Assembly: GCA_963817335.1 (NCBI GenBank)
Contig: CAWFNX010000005.1
Coordinates: forward strand, 372,001-436,000
Length of the DNA: 64,000 nucleotides
From: AV40 sp963817335
Lineage (GTDB): Bacteria > Verrucomicrobiota > Verrucomicrobiia > Chthoniobacterales > UBA10450
Reading direction: 5' to 3'
Both the position numbers and the translations under genes were made by a program. This document shows, one piece after another, positions 17,519 to 26,047 of this stretch (its first letter is position 1; every line of letters starts with the position of its first letter). The notes beneath the pieces were generated by a model, which was not told the origin of the DNA, made no database searches, and saw only the letters and a list, made by a program, of their open reading frames with translations.

Positions 17519-17560
17519 TGTAGGGCAACCAGTCACGGCAGGCGATGCGCCTGCCCTGCA
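17519..17560. repeat. Palindromic element, partial copy
   Basis: TGTAGGGCA and TGCCCTGCA form the outer stem with one mismatch. One internal hairpin is intact (GGCAGGCG-ATG-CGCCTGCC) and the other is degraded. It is related to the copy inside rlmI at 26949. It sits between the thiD start and the ferredoxin stop. The adjoining stretch 17460-17495 is a low-complexity TTGAGGTTTGAG tract. Confidence 0.65.
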
Positions 17561-17597
17561 ATTTCATTGGACGGCTCGACCGAACGACATCGATAAA

Positions 17598-17831
17598 CTA
17601 CGCGCCGTCGTTCCCGATCGCTTCGACCGGGCAGCCTTCCATTGCTTCCTTACAAAGAGCTTCTTCCTCGGGATTCTCGGGCTGCTTGTAGACGTAGGAG
17701 TGCCCGCCGTCGTCGTTGCGCTTGAAATTGGCCGCCGCCGTTTCCCGGCACAGATCGCAGTCGATGCATTGCTCGTCCACGTAGAATTTCCCAGCAGCGT
17801 TCTCGGGATATTTATTTGCCGCATTGGCCAT
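17598..17831 (-). CDS. Small 4Fe-4S ferredoxin
   Basis: This 77-residue electron carrier has the cysteine pattern CxxCxxC (CIDCDLC) and a distant CP pair (C...GCPVEAI), fitting a single [4Fe-4S] cluster ferredoxin with one degenerate or replaced second-cluster half. The region between the cysteine groups is acidic. The ATG at 17831 was chosen because upstream codons give a non-homologous extension. Its partner enzyme cannot be told from the context; neighbours are thiD and a divergent membrane-protein gene. Confidence 0.85.
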   Translation of the reverse strand: MANAANKYPENAAGKFYVDEQCIDCDLCRETAAANFKRNDDGGHSYVYKQPENPEEEALCKEAMEGCPVEAIGNDGA

Positions 17832-17952
17832 ATTTTGGGGATTGAGCAGCAATGAAAGGTTAAGAAGAAAGGATGGAACCGCAATGGGATTTGACCTTTC
17901 GTGAGGATCCAAGCGACCATTAGCGCGATTCGACGCGAAGAATCTGGAACAA

Positions 17953-18192
17953 ATGAAAAAAGAGACAGTCGCCACGGTGCGCGCATTCCTGATCGAGTTG
18001 GCGATCTATTCGGTGCTCGTCGTCGCCTATTTCTTTCTAGTGCTTCATTTCCTCGGAAGCGGGCTGCGCCAACTGGAGCAGGAACACCGATATACCTATG
18101 CCATCGTTGCGGTCCTGCTCATGATCGGCCAAGCGGTGCTGCTGCAATACCTTACCACATTCTTGCTCCAAGTGATTCGGCGTCGCTCTTGA
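17953..18192 (+). CDS. Small two-helix membrane protein of unknown function
   Basis: The 79-residue product has two hydrophobic helices (about residues 13-33 and 47-70) joined by a charged turn, and a basic C-terminus (VIRRRS). It lies 8 bases upstream of the TSUP transporter on the same strand and is probably co-transcribed. No family is recognised; the position suggests an accessory to the transporter, which is only inference. Confidence 0.6.
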   Translation: MKKETVATVRAFLIELAIYSVLVVAYFFLVLHFLGSGLRQLEQEHRYTYAIVAVLLMIGQAVLLQYLTTFLLQVIRRRS

Positions 18193-18200
18193 TTGATAAT

Positions 18201-19094
18201 ATGTTTTTTCCGATCTCCGGAGCTCACATCAGCCCGATCTACCTGATAGTCGTCGGGTTCGTGATTGGAATATTGGGTGGATTTTTCGGTGTTGGCGGGA
18301 GTTTCATTGCCGGTCCCGCATTGCGCATCGTCGGTTTAGATTGGAATTATGCCGTTGGGACTGATCTCGCCCACATCGTCGGTAAGTCCGTGGTAGCGGT
18401 GCGGCAGCATCGCGCTTTCGGGAACGTCGATCTAAAACTCGGCGCTTATATGACTGTGGGCACGATCGTCGGCGCTGAGATTGGTGCCCAACTGATTCAA
18501 ATCCTGAAACGCACCGGCAACGTGAACTTCGTCGTCAGCGTTGTCTCAATCGCGGTCTACGTCAGCATTTCCAGCTTTATGGTTTGGGAGAGTCGCAAAT
18601 CTCTCGCCATGGCGAAGTCGACTACGAAACGTGATCACTCGGCATTCAGCCCTGTCACGCGCGCGATTCAGAGAATGAATATCCCCCCAATGATTCACTT
18701 ACCAACTTCGGGCGTCACAATTTCGCTTTGGGTGATTCTGGCCGTGTCGTTAGTCGGCGGTCTGTTCAGTGGATTTCTCGGCGGCGGCGCCGGTTACATC
18801 CGCATGCCGTCGATGGTTTACGTGCTAGGAATCCCAACTCATCTCGCAGTCGGCACCGATTTGTTTGAGATTATCATCTCCGCCAGCTACGGAACTTTCA
18901 CTCACGCGGTGAAAGGCAACGTCGACATTCTGATCGCGCTGGTCATGCATACCGGCGCCGCGATCGGCGCCCAGATCGGTGCGATTGCCACCCAGTATTT
19001 TGCCGGTCCCAAAATTCGCCTCGCGTTCGTGCCGTTGCCGCTGATCGGGGCCGCGATCGTTATTTACACCCTGATGAGCGGACACAAATTGTAG
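18201..19094 (+). CDS. TSUP-family (sulfite exporter TauE/SafE-like) membrane transporter
   Basis: This 297-residue integral membrane protein shows the two-fold repeat of the TSUP family. The repeats start with VIGILGGFFGVGGSFIAGPAL and GLFSGFLGGGAGYIRMP, each followed by an AVGTDL motif. Such proteins move sulfite, sulfoacetate or related organosulfur anions across the inner membrane. The substrate here is unknown. The ATG at 18201 follows the small membrane protein, and a universal stress protein gene begins 6 bases after the stop, so the three likely form one operon. Confidence 0.88.
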   Translation: MFFPISGAHISPIYLIVVGFVIGILGGFFGVGGSFIAGPALRIVGLDWNYAVGTDLAHIVGKSVVAVRQHRAFGNVDLKLGAYMTVGTIVGAEIGAQLIQILKRTGNVNFVVSVVSIAVYVSISSFMVWESRKSLAMAKSTTKRDHSAFSPVTRAIQRMNIPPMIHLPTSGVTISLWVILAVSLVGGLFSGFLGGGAGYIRMPSMVYVLGIPTHLAVGTDLFEIIISASYGTFTHAVKGNVDILIALVMHTGAAIGAQIGAIATQYFAGPKIRLAFVPLPLIGAAIVIYTLMSGHKL

Positions 19095-19100
19095 CCGCGC

Positions 19101-19985
19101 ATGAAAATCTTGATTTGCAGCGATGGAATGCCGGCCGCCGAGAGCGCCATGAGACTCGGGGGAGCGTTCGCGGTCCCGCTCAAGGCGGATGTCGTCGTTC
19201 TAGGCGTCGCTGAAAGGCCTGAAGACGAAGGTTCGCTGCAGCAGGCGCTCGAGAAACAAGCGGCGTCACTTCGGACCCAAGATTTCTCGCCGAAGATTGA
19301 AATGTGCGCCGGCGATCCGGTGGCTCAGATTGCCAACGAGACGGCGAAGACAAAATACGATCTCGTCGTCGTCGGCGCCCGCAAAACCGGTGCGACCGGT
19401 TTGCATTGGCGCTCGGCAAAAATGTACGAGTTAATTAAGTCCATTGCCCCGCCGGTTTTGGTCGCGATGGGGGAATGGGCGCACCTGAAACGTTTTCTAG
19501 TCTGCACCGGTGGAAAGGAATTCATCGAAGAAGCAGTGCAACTGACCGGCAAACTTGCCAGCGCGGCCGGCGCGTCGGTCACTTTACTGCACGTCATGGC
19601 CGAGCCGCCGGCGATGTACGCCGATCTGGTCAGGCTCGAGGAAGACGTGGAGCGTTTGTTGGGATCGAAGTCGGAGCTTGCGATCAATTTGAGCGCTCAA
19701 AAAGCGGATTTGGAAAAGCTTAACGTGCCGGCGGAAGTGCGGATCCGGCATGGAATCGTGATTGATCAGGTTTTTGCCGAGGCCCGCGAACGAAGTTACG
19801 ACTTAATTGTAACCGGTTCGTCCCAGGCGCGCGGCATGTTACGGCATTACATCATGGGGGATCTGACTCGCGGCATTTTGAATCACGCCAGTTGTCCGGT
19901 GTTGGTTGCGCGGGCTGGCGCGGTTGCCGGACCCCGTGGAATTTGGCGCTCAATCCGCCGCGCATTCGCGACGACGAAATCTTGA
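19101..19985 (+). CDS. Tandem-domain universal stress protein
   Basis: The 294-residue cytosolic protein consists of two UspA domains (about 1-135 and 138-280). The second ends with the nucleotide-binding signature GSSQARGMLRHYIMGDLTRG and then CPVLVARAG; the first carries a weaker version (GARKTGATG...PPVLVAMG). Tandem Usp proteins bind ATP or act as stress sensors; function here is not known. It directly follows the TSUP transporter, a pairing seen with other transport genes, where Usp domains may monitor transporter activity. That last point is inference. Confidence 0.88.
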   Translation: MKILICSDGMPAAESAMRLGGAFAVPLKADVVVLGVAERPEDEGSLQQALEKQAASLRTQDFSPKIEMCAGDPVAQIANETAKTKYDLVVVGARKTGATGLHWRSAKMYELIKSIAPPVLVAMGEWAHLKRFLVCTGGKEFIEEAVQLTGKLASAAGASVTLLHVMAEPPAMYADLVRLEEDVERLLGSKSELAINLSAQKADLEKLNVPAEVRIRHGIVIDQVFAEARERSYDLIVTGSSQARGMLRHYIMGDLTRGILNHASCPVLVARAGAVAGPRGIWRSIRRAFATTKS

Positions 19986-20003
19986 ATCTGTTCAGCAAAA
20001 CTC

Positions 20004-20028
20004 GACCGATATTTTCGGTCAAGTTTTC
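20004..20028. terminator. Possible bidirectional terminator
   Basis: GACCGA (20004-20009) pairs with TCGGTC (20015-20020) and is followed by a short T-rich stretch. It lies between the convergent usp and trpC genes. The stem is short, so support is modest. Confidence 0.35.
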
Positions 20029-20044
20029 CGACCAAAAAAAGGCA

Positions 20045-20812
20045 TCAGTCACCGCGCAATTGCTCGATCGAGATTTCGTCGCGCATTAACGCTTCGCCGA
20101 CGAGAATCGCGTCCACTCCGCAGGCTTTTACTCTAGCGACGTCGTTCGCCGTTTTGATTCCGCTTTCGCTCACGAGAACAATGTCGTCCGGGACTTCGCG
20201 ACACAGTTTTTCGGTCACGCCAAGATCGACTTCGAATGTGGTCAGATCGCGGTTGTTGATTCCGACGATTTTCGCACCGGCTTCGAGCGCGCGATGCAAT
20301 TCTCCTTCGACGTGAACTTCGACCAGCGCGGCGACTTTGTGCTCCGCTGCAATCTTCAGCAGATCGGCAAATTGTGATTGGTCCAGCGCAGCGACGATCA
20401 GCAAAATCGCGTCTGCGCCGGTAGCGACCGATTCGATGATTTGAATTTCATCGAGAACGAAGTCTTTACGTAGCAATGGCAGGGAAACAGCAAATCGTAA
20501 GTCGGTGAGATGCTTCAAGTCTCCGTGAAAGAATTTCGCGTCGGTCAAAACTGAAATCGCATTGGCGCCGTTCAACTCGTAGTCCTCCGCGATCTCGATC
20601 GGATAAAAGGAGTGCGCGATCACGCCGGCCGAGGGCGACGCTTTCTTGACTTCAGCTATGACCGCGACCTTTTGATCGCCTGGTTGGAGCGCTGCGCGAA
20701 AGTCACGAAAATCGCTTCGCTCTTTCGCCTGTCGCTCCAGTTCCGCGCGGCGCAGCCGGAGCCGTTCAATTTCCACGCGTTTTACCTGCAGAATTTCCTC
20801 CAGTCGATTCAT
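20045..20812 (-). CDS. trpC: Indole-3-glycerol phosphate synthase
   Basis: TrpC closes the indole ring of tryptophan from CdRP. The 255 residues match the family. The TIM-barrel motifs are clear: VIAEVKKASPSAGVI (catalytic Lys), LRKDFVLDEIQI, GINNRDLTTFEVDL and LVSESGIKT. No other trp gene is adjacent, so it is an isolated locus. A hairpin from a half palindromic element lies 16-35 bases upstream of the ATG and could influence leader structure. Confidence 0.96.
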   Translation of the reverse strand: MNRLEEILQVKRVEIERLRLRRAELERQAKERSDFRDFRAALQPGDQKVAVIAEVKKASPSAGVIAHSFYPIEIAEDYELNGANAISVLTDAKFFHGDLKHLTDLRFAVSLPLLRKDFVLDEIQIIESVATGADAILLIVAALDQSQFADLLKIAAEHKVAALVEVHVEGELHRALEAGAKIVGINNRDLTTFEVDLGVTEKLCREVPDDIVLVSESGIKTANDVARVKACGVDAILVGEALMRDEISIEQLRGD

Positions 20813-20820
20813 GTCGTTTC

Positions 20821-20847
20821 AGGTAGGGGCGATTGCCCTCAATCGCC
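20821..20847. repeat. Half palindromic element in the trpC leader
   Basis: AGGTAGGGGC starts the motif seen at other element ends, followed by a perfect 8-bp hairpin GGCGATTG-CCCT-CAATCGCC. It is the left half of the two-hairpin design and would form in the trpC mRNA leader on the minus strand. Confidence 0.5.
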
Positions 20848-20872
20848 TGCGTCGGGTTTTAGTTCAACTCGC

Positions 20873-20900
20873 TTGAGTCCGATGCCAACGGATGTAATCT
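20873..20900 (+). promoter_or_regulatory. Candidate sigma-70 promoter for tRNA-Thr
   Basis: TTGAGT (20873-20878) and TAATCT (20895-20900) are separated by 16 bases and lie 12 bases upstream of the tRNA 5' end, a suitable geometry for direct transcription. Confidence 0.5.
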
Positions 20901-20912
20901 TTCGCTCCGCGC

Positions 20913-20988
<76 letters not shown>

Positions 20989-21008
20989 GCTCCGAAACCA
21001 CTCGGAGC
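20989..21008 (+). terminator. Hairpin immediately after tRNA-Thr
   Basis: GCTCCGA and TCGGAGC form a perfect 7-bp stem with a 6-nt loop, starting at the base after the encoded CCA. There is no T-tract, so it may be a 3'-end processing or weak termination signal. Confidence 0.4.
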
Positions 21009-21012
21009 GGCC

Positions 21013-21037
21013 ACGCCGGAGGTTCAGCGAAGGCGGA
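21013..21037. repeat. Short dispersed repeat (copy A)
   Basis: This 25-base stretch starts ACGCCGGAG and ends GCGAAGGCGGA. A close variant lies at 33314-33337. Its ends, CGCC and GGCG, are complementary. Two copies are seen in the window; both are between genes. Confidence 0.4.
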
Positions 21038-21170
21038 CCTTGCGTGATTTACCAACCCCAGAATGGATTTCGCGTTGCGAATCTTGGCGCATCACCATTG
21101 TGACCACGGCCAACGGCCGAAATCTTATCTCCGAGGAAATTCTTCTGCGCATTCGTTGATTGGCGAGAAC

Positions 21171-23051
21171 TTAAGGTCCTCTGTGCAGAGTCGGAGTAGG
21201 CGTGGGAGTTGGCGTTGGTGTGGGGCTCGCGGCTGGAGTTGGCGTTGGTGTCGGGCTCGCGGCCGGAGTCGGGTGGTGTAGGTGTCGGGGTCGGGCTCGC
21301 ATCTGGAGTCGGTGTTGGTGTGGGTGCGTCGTCGGCGTTGGAGTCGGGCTTGGACCGCATCCACCACGTCCACAAGGAGTGGGAGTTGGAGTCGGAGTAG
21401 GTGCCGCTGTCGGACTTGGCGTCGGAGTCGGCGTCGGAGTTGGCGCTAGTGTAGGAGTAGGAGTAGGAGTAGGAGTAGGTGTCGGGGTCGTCGCAACTGG
21501 AGTCGGTGTTGGTGAGAATACAGGCGTCGGCGTCGGAGTCGGACCGCATCCAACGCGTCCACACGGCGTCGGACTTGGCGTTCCGGCTGGAGTGGAAGTT
21601 GGTGTAGGTGTCGAGGTAGCGACTGGTGTCGGCGTAGGAGTGGGTGTAGGACTACCAGTCGGTGGAGCGACACGAACATAATAAATATCCTCTTCGTGGT
21701 TATAGGTAGCACAGTAGGCCACATCCCCTCCGGTGTTATCGGATACAATAGTGATGTAGTCGCCCATTTTGTCCTGGTTAGGGTAACCAAGAAATGGATT
21801 GAACGATTGACTCACCGCCACGTTTGGTGACCAGGTATTTCCTCCGTCATTACTAAACGAGTAAAACAGCTGTGAATCCGTGTTATTCGCGGCATTTCGG
21901 CTGTCGAGCCAGACGACGTCGATGCGTCCATTTGGAGCCACTGAAAGAGTGCCAAACCAGTGCCATTTGGCCTGATTGAAAGGGTCGTCATTGATTCGGA
22001 GCGGCGCGGTAAAGCTTTGTCCGCCATTAGTGCTCCGAACAAACATGACATCAGCTCCGTTACTCGCTGCTGTGGGTCGGACACTAGCTAGCATGTAGAC
22101 ATTGTTGTTCATGCTCCCGCCGGAGTGATCGACCGCTAGGAATACCTGGCCGGTCAGTCCGGCAGGATTGATTGTGTCGCCCGTACTAATGCCGCCCCCA
22201 AGATCGACAGGTGTACTTTGGTCGAAGCTCGGTATGATAGCGCCATTCTGTGCGGTAACCGACCGAACGCACCAAATCTGGCCTGTATTTAGATTCACCC
22301 CGCCCAAAAACAGGTTGCCGTTCGAATCGACATCGAGCGTTCCCCACGCCGGCGAGTGAGGAATGTTAATTGGATTGAGCCAAGTGACGCCACCATCTGT
22401 CGACCGTGTAAACTGTCTCCCGCCATAATTATTACCGCTAGTGCTCCACGCCTGATATTGAAAGCCGTGTCCGCTGCTATTGGTGTTGTCGATCGTGAAC
22501 CATTCTTTATCGCCTCCGTCAGCGGGCGAAATGTCTGTCCAGGTCTGCCCGGCATCGAGAGAGCGCCACATGTTGTCGAAGAATGATTGCAGTAAGCTGA
22601 GGTAGAAAAATCGCCCGGTTGCGTCAGAATTGAGCACCGGATCGCTGCGGAACACGTTGTTTTCCAAAACGCCAGGAAACGTCCACGAACTTCCCCCGTT
22701 AGTCGTATAGGCCCAGCCTGCTTGTCTGAAATTCGAGCTAACATCGTCAAACTGACGCCAGCCGATCGTCATCTTCGCCGGGTTAGTCGGATCGACGCAG
22801 ATGGAAGGCTCGTTCGCCGCGTCCCCGATAATGTTCTGTCCGCTGGAATTAACATTGACCTGGTAGCTGATAAAGTTTCCGAATTGCGAAATCATCTGGG
22901 GCGAAAACTGATTCGGCCGCAGCAGCGAGGGTACGTTGTCGTACTTTTCAAGCGGTTCGGCCGGAAGCGCGTTCGGTGGGGAAGCTTGGATTGAAGCGAC
23001 AAGTGTCGCCGAAGCAATGATCACCCAGGCTAAGAATCCGATTTTCGGCAT
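21171..23051 (-). CDS. Secreted BNR/sialidase-like repeat protein with Pro-Thr tail
   Basis: The 626-residue exoprotein starts with a signal peptide (MPKIGFLAWVIIASATLVASIQA). Residues about 60-460 form a beta-propeller with several Asp-box-like repeats (STDGGVTW, STNGGQSF, SNDGGNTW) typical of sialidase/BNR proteins, but a sialidase active site is not identified. The last 150 residues are low-complexity Pro-Thr repeats interrupted by CGRVGCGP and CGRGGCGP. One segment (about 21275-21335) is read in a shifted frame, giving a His/Arg-rich patch where the other frame continues the Pro-Thr pattern. Two upstream ATGs exist; 23051 gives the best signal peptide. The function is probably cell-surface or extracellular binding. 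Confidence 0.8.
   Translation of the reverse strand: MPKIGFLAWVIIASATLVASIQASPPNALPAEPLEKYDNVPSLLRPNQFSPQMISQFGNFISYQVNVNSSGQNIIGDAANEPSICVDPTNPAKMTIGWRQFDDVSSNFRQAGWAYTTNGGSSWTFPGVLENNVFRSDPVLNSDATGRFFYLSLLQSFFDNMWRSLDAGQTWTDISPADGGDKEWFTIDNTNSSGHGFQYQAWSTSGNNYGGRQFTRSTDGGVTWLNPINIPHSPAWGTLDVDSNGNLFLGGVNLNTGQIWCVRSVTAQNGAIIPSFDQSTPVDLGGGISTGDTINPAGLTGQVFLAVDHSGGSMNNNVYMLASVRPTAASNGADVMFVRSTNGGQSFTAPLRINDDPFNQAKWHWFGTLSVAPNGRIDVVWLDSRNAANNTDSQLFYSFSNDGGNTWSPNVAVSQSFNPFLGYPNQDKMGDYITIVSDNTGGDVAYCATYNHEEDIYYVRVAPPTGSPTPTPTPTPVATSTPTPTSTPAGTPSPTPCGRVGCGPTPTPTPVFSPTPTPVATTPTPTPTPTPTPTLAPTPTPTPTPSPTAAPTPTPTPTPCGRGGCGPSPTPTPTTHPHQHRLQMRARPRHLHHPTPAASPTPTPTPAASPTPTPTPTPTPTLHRGP
21174..21665. repeat. 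Low-complexity Pro-Thr coding repeats
   Basis: The tract is built from degenerate 6-bp units encoding Pro-Thr on the minus strand. It invites slipped-strand length changes, and the frame-shifted patch within it suggests two compensating indels. Confidence 0.75.
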
Positions 23052-23183
23052 TCTGAAGCTACCCAGGCCGCAACCCATTTCGTAACGTCGATCTGAGAGC
23101 GTCAAACGCGAAATCCTTCAGCGACATTCAATCAAAAGTCAATTTGAGAATCGCAACAGGTCACGTTCCGTCGTCGGCTGGGT

Positions 23184-24656
23184 TTATTTCGGCTTCAGCG
23201 CCATCGGTGACTTCGCTTTGTGCCAGTCGGTCGACTGCTCGTAAGCGTGCGCGATTTGTAAAATGCGGGCTTCGTCGAGTCGTTTGCCGAGGATCTGCAG
23301 CCCAATTGGCAATTGGCTGCCGTTTATTTTCGCGAAGCCGCACGGAACGCTGATCCCGCAAATACCGGCGAGATTTGCAGTGTTGGTGAAAATATCTGCC
23401 AGATACATGGCCAGGGGGTTGGCGGTGCGCGCGCCGATCTTGAAGGCCGGTTCGGGTGAAGTCGGTGAAATGATTGCATCCACTTTTTCGAACACCTTGA
23501 CGAAATCCTGGCGAATCAGTTCGCGAACTTTCTGGGCACGCACGTAATACGCATCGTAATAACCGGAGCTCAGCACGTAGGTGCCCAGAATGATCCGCCG
23601 TTTTACTTCCTCGCCGAAACCTTCTTCCCGGGTGCGACCGTAATGATCGAGAAGATCCTTCGGGTTTTTCGCGCGATACCCGTAACGAACGCCATCGAAA
23701 CGGGCCAGGTTCGCTGATGCTTCAGCGGTCGCGATAAAGTAATAAACCGCGATTCCATAATCGGTGTGAGGCAGACTGAGGTGAACAATCTCCGCGCCGA
23801 GTGATTCCAGTTGTTTGATCGCCGCATTCACCGCCGAACTTACCTGAGGATCGATTCCTTCGACGCGATATTCTTTCGGAACTCCGAGTCGAACGCCTTT
23901 CAGATCGCGGCCAAGATTTTTTGTATAATCCGGCACGGGGTCGGGCAGCGATGTCGAATCGTGTCGATCATGACCCGCCATCGCGCTCATGATCATGGCC
24001 GCGTCGCGCACCGTCTTGGTGAGCGGTCCAACTTGATCGAGCGACGAGGCGAACGCGATGACACCGAACCGCGAGACGCGGCCGTAACTTGGTTTCAATC
24101 CCACGAGGCCGCTGAGCGATGCCGGCTGGCGAATCGATCCACCGGTATCGGTACCGAGGGCGCCAAATGCTGCGTCGGCGGCAACTGCAGCGGCCGAACC
24201 GCCGCTCGAACCGCCCGGAACTCGGGACAAGTCCCACGGATTCCGCGTGACTTTGACACTGGAGTTTTCCGTGGAGGACCCCATTGCAAATTCATCCATG
24301 TTTGTCTTGCCGAACGGGATCGCGCCGGCTGCGCGCAGGTTCTCAATCACGGTCGCGTCGTAAGGCGATCGATAGCCCGCCAGAATCTTCGATCCGCAAG
24401 TGCAGGGCTGGCCCGCTACATTGATAATGTCCTTAATCGCGATTGGCACGCCGCCGAGCGGTAGATTGACGTCTGCCTTTTCCGCCTCTTTTAAAGCCGC
24501 CTCGAAATCCATCGAGAGGTAGGCGTCGATTTTCGGTTCGACTGATTCGATACGGTCGCGCAACGATTCCAAGACTTCCCGCGGCGAAACTTCTTTGCGG
24601 CGAAGAAGCGATTGGAGATCGGCGATTGTCAGCGCCGGCAAATCAGACCGACTCAT
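23184..24656 (-). CDS. gatA: Aspartyl/glutamyl-tRNA(Asn/Gln) amidotransferase subunit A
   Basis: GatA supplies ammonia by hydrolysing glutamine so that GatB can convert misacylated Glu-tRNA(Gln) or Asp-tRNA(Asn) to the correct form. The 490-residue amidase has the Ser-cisSer-Lys triad: Lys in PIAIKDIINVAG, GGSSGGSAAAV, and TDTGGSIRQPAS. ATG at 24656 overlaps the gatC stop by ATGA, showing coupling and fixing the start. gatB is not in the window. Confidence 0.97.
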   Translation of the reverse strand: MSRSDLPALTIADLQSLLRRKEVSPREVLESLRDRIESVEPKIDAYLSMDFEAALKEAEKADVNLPLGGVPIAIKDIINVAGQPCTCGSKILAGYRSPYDATVIENLRAAGAIPFGKTNMDEFAMGSSTENSSVKVTRNPWDLSRVPGGSSGGSAAAVAADAAFGALGTDTGGSIRQPASLSGLVGLKPSYGRVSRFGVIAFASSLDQVGPLTKTVRDAAMIMSAMAGHDRHDSTSLPDPVPDYTKNLGRDLKGVRLGVPKEYRVEGIDPQVSSAVNAAIKQLESLGAEIVHLSLPHTDYGIAVYYFIATAEASANLARFDGVRYGYRAKNPKDLLDHYGRTREEGFGEEVKRRIILGTYVLSSGYYDAYYVRAQKVRELIRQDFVKVFEKVDAIISPTSPEPAFKIGARTANPLAMYLADIFTNTANLAGICGISVPCGFAKINGSQLPIGLQILGKRLDEARILQIAHAYEQSTDWHKAKSPMALKPK

Positions 24657-24943
24657 TCGACAACTTTGGTAACGACGAAAAGCTGATTGGCTTTGTGGGG
24701 CGCGTTGCTGATCGCTTCCTCCGCCGTGAGCCAATCGCACGGTTTGTCTTCGCGAAATACGTTGAACATCGGCACGCCGTGCGCGGCCGCTTCGACCTGG
24801 CTCACGTTCACTTCGCTCAGTTTCTCGGCGTATTTTAAGACGTCGGCCAGTTGTTTTTGAAACCGGCGAGTTTCTTCCTCGCTCAAATTGATCCGGGCCA
24901 GTTTCGACACGTATCCGACGTCGAGCTCAGTGGGTTTGGCCAT
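24653..24943 (-). CDS. gatC: Aspartyl/glutamyl-tRNA amidotransferase subunit C
   Basis: The 96-residue GatC stabilises the GatAB complex. It shows the family N-terminus with VGYVSKLARINLSEEE and the internal region ending VNVSQVEAAAHGVPMFNVFREDKP. It overlaps gatA by four bases and follows the two coiled-coil membrane genes on the same strand with a 3-base gap, so those genes are probably in the same transcript. Confidence 0.94.
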   Translation of the reverse strand: MAKPTELDVGYVSKLARINLSEEETRRFQKQLADVLKYAEKLSEVNVSQVEAAAHGVPMFNVFREDKPCDWLTAEEAISNAPHKANQLFVVTKVVE

Positions 24944-24946
24944 GGA

Positions 24947-25309
24947 TTAGAAATGCAAATGGTTGAGTAACCAAATCGCGGCCGCCAGAACGGCAATGAC
25001 AAGAACCACGAAAACGATACGGCCTTCCCGACGTTCCTTTCGCAACGATCCGCGACGTTTTCCCGATCCGACTTCGCCCTGGCGCCAGTCCTGTAGCGTA
25101 AACGAGACGTCCAACCGGCTTCCGCCCTGACTGGCGCGCATCAGTAATTCTTCACGCTGCCTTTTCTCTACCTCTTCAGCCACCCGTGGCGCGTCCGCGA
25201 TCATCTTTTCAAGCTTGTCCATCTGTTCGCGCAATTGCGATTCCTGTTTGGCCAGTTCTTGTTTCGTCTGATCGAGCGCGGATGCCGATCTAAGCGGGCG
25301 ACGAAGCAT
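24947..25309 (-). CDS. Coiled-coil protein with C-terminal membrane anchor (unknown)
   Basis: The 120-residue product has a coiled-coil region (about 12-55, Gln/Lys/Glu-rich heptads), a basic linker (GKRRGSLRKERREGR) and one C-terminal helix (about 97-116), so it is a tail-anchored protein facing the cytoplasm. It lies between gatC and a second coiled-coil tail-anchored gene of the same layout. No family is recognised. Confidence 0.65.
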   Translation of the reverse strand: MLRRPLRSASALDQTKQELAKQESQLREQMDKLEKMIADAPRVAEEVEKRQREELLMRASQGGSRLDVSFTLQDWRQGEVGSGKRRGSLRKERREGRIVFVVLVIAVLAAAIWLLNHLHF

Positions 25310-25315
25310 GCGGCG

Positions 25316-25951
25316 TCACCGGCTGTGTGCCGCGACCCAGAAGAATACAAACAGCGCGATAGATCCGAAAACGATGAACGGAATGCTGAAAGCGAAGCCA
25401 ATCTTCATCCACTGCAACAGCGACCGCCCATCACTGGAAAAAACCGGCTCTACTTCCGCGAGGGGCTCCTCGCCGTTGCTCTCGCTGCCGGCCTGCAGCC
25501 GGCTGCGCTGTTGCACAAACTCAACCCGTGCGCCCTCCACTGTGCTCAGCGCCCGGCTCAATTCCTTGTGCAAGTCCGACGGGTTCCAGGTCTTTGGGTC
25601 GATCGCCTCGATCAGTTCCAAATGTTGTCCGAAACTTTCCCGCATCGACCGCAATTGCTCGAGACGTTTTTGGGCGTCGTACGCTTCGCGTTCCAAAATA
25701 ACCAGGGAACGGGTCAGTTTATCCGACATCTCGGCCCGACCGCGTTCGAGTTCTTCCTGCTTCCGGCTGAGTTCCTCCAACTCGCGCTTCTGCTTTTCGA
25801 TCTGGTCCTGCTGACGCTTTAGCTGGAGAAGTTGATCCTGCGCTTTTTGGACCTGCGAATCGAGATGTTCCGGCGACATCGATTCCTCTTCACTCAATTC
25901 CAGCATTTGTTCGATCGGTCGAATTTTTTCAGGCATGTCAAACTTCTTCAA
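25316..25951 (-). CDS. Long coiled-coil tail-anchored membrane protein (unknown)
   Basis: The 211-residue protein has a long coiled coil (about residues 28-120) rich in Gln, Glu, Lys and Arg, then a variable acidic linker and a C-terminal membrane helix (about 183-205). Its layout matches the smaller downstream protein 6 bases away, suggesting the two form a complex. Both are probably transcribed with gatC and gatA. No catalytic motif was seen and no function is assigned. Confidence 0.65.
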   Translation of the reverse strand: MKKFDMPEKIRPIEQMLELSEEESMSPEHLDSQVQKAQDQLLQLKRQQDQIEKQKRELEELSRKQEELERGRAEMSDKLTRSLVILEREAYDAQKRLEQLRSMRESFGQHLELIEAIDPKTWNPSDLHKELSRALSTVEGARVEFVQQRSRLQAGSESNGEEPLAEVEPVFSSDGRSLLQWMKIGFAFSIPFIVFGSIALFVFFWVAAHSR

Positions 25952-26047
25952 TCGTTCCTCACCTCTCGCGTGGTCGCCGCCGACGGCACATTAACGGGGA
26001 GAATTTAGAATTCCAGATTTTTCGGGAAAGAATTTTCGAGCCTGGTT

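Noticed and set aside
21171..21690. Possible CRISPR-like array
   Set aside because: The repeats are degenerate 6-bp units coding Pro-Thr, with no spacers and no cas genes nearby.
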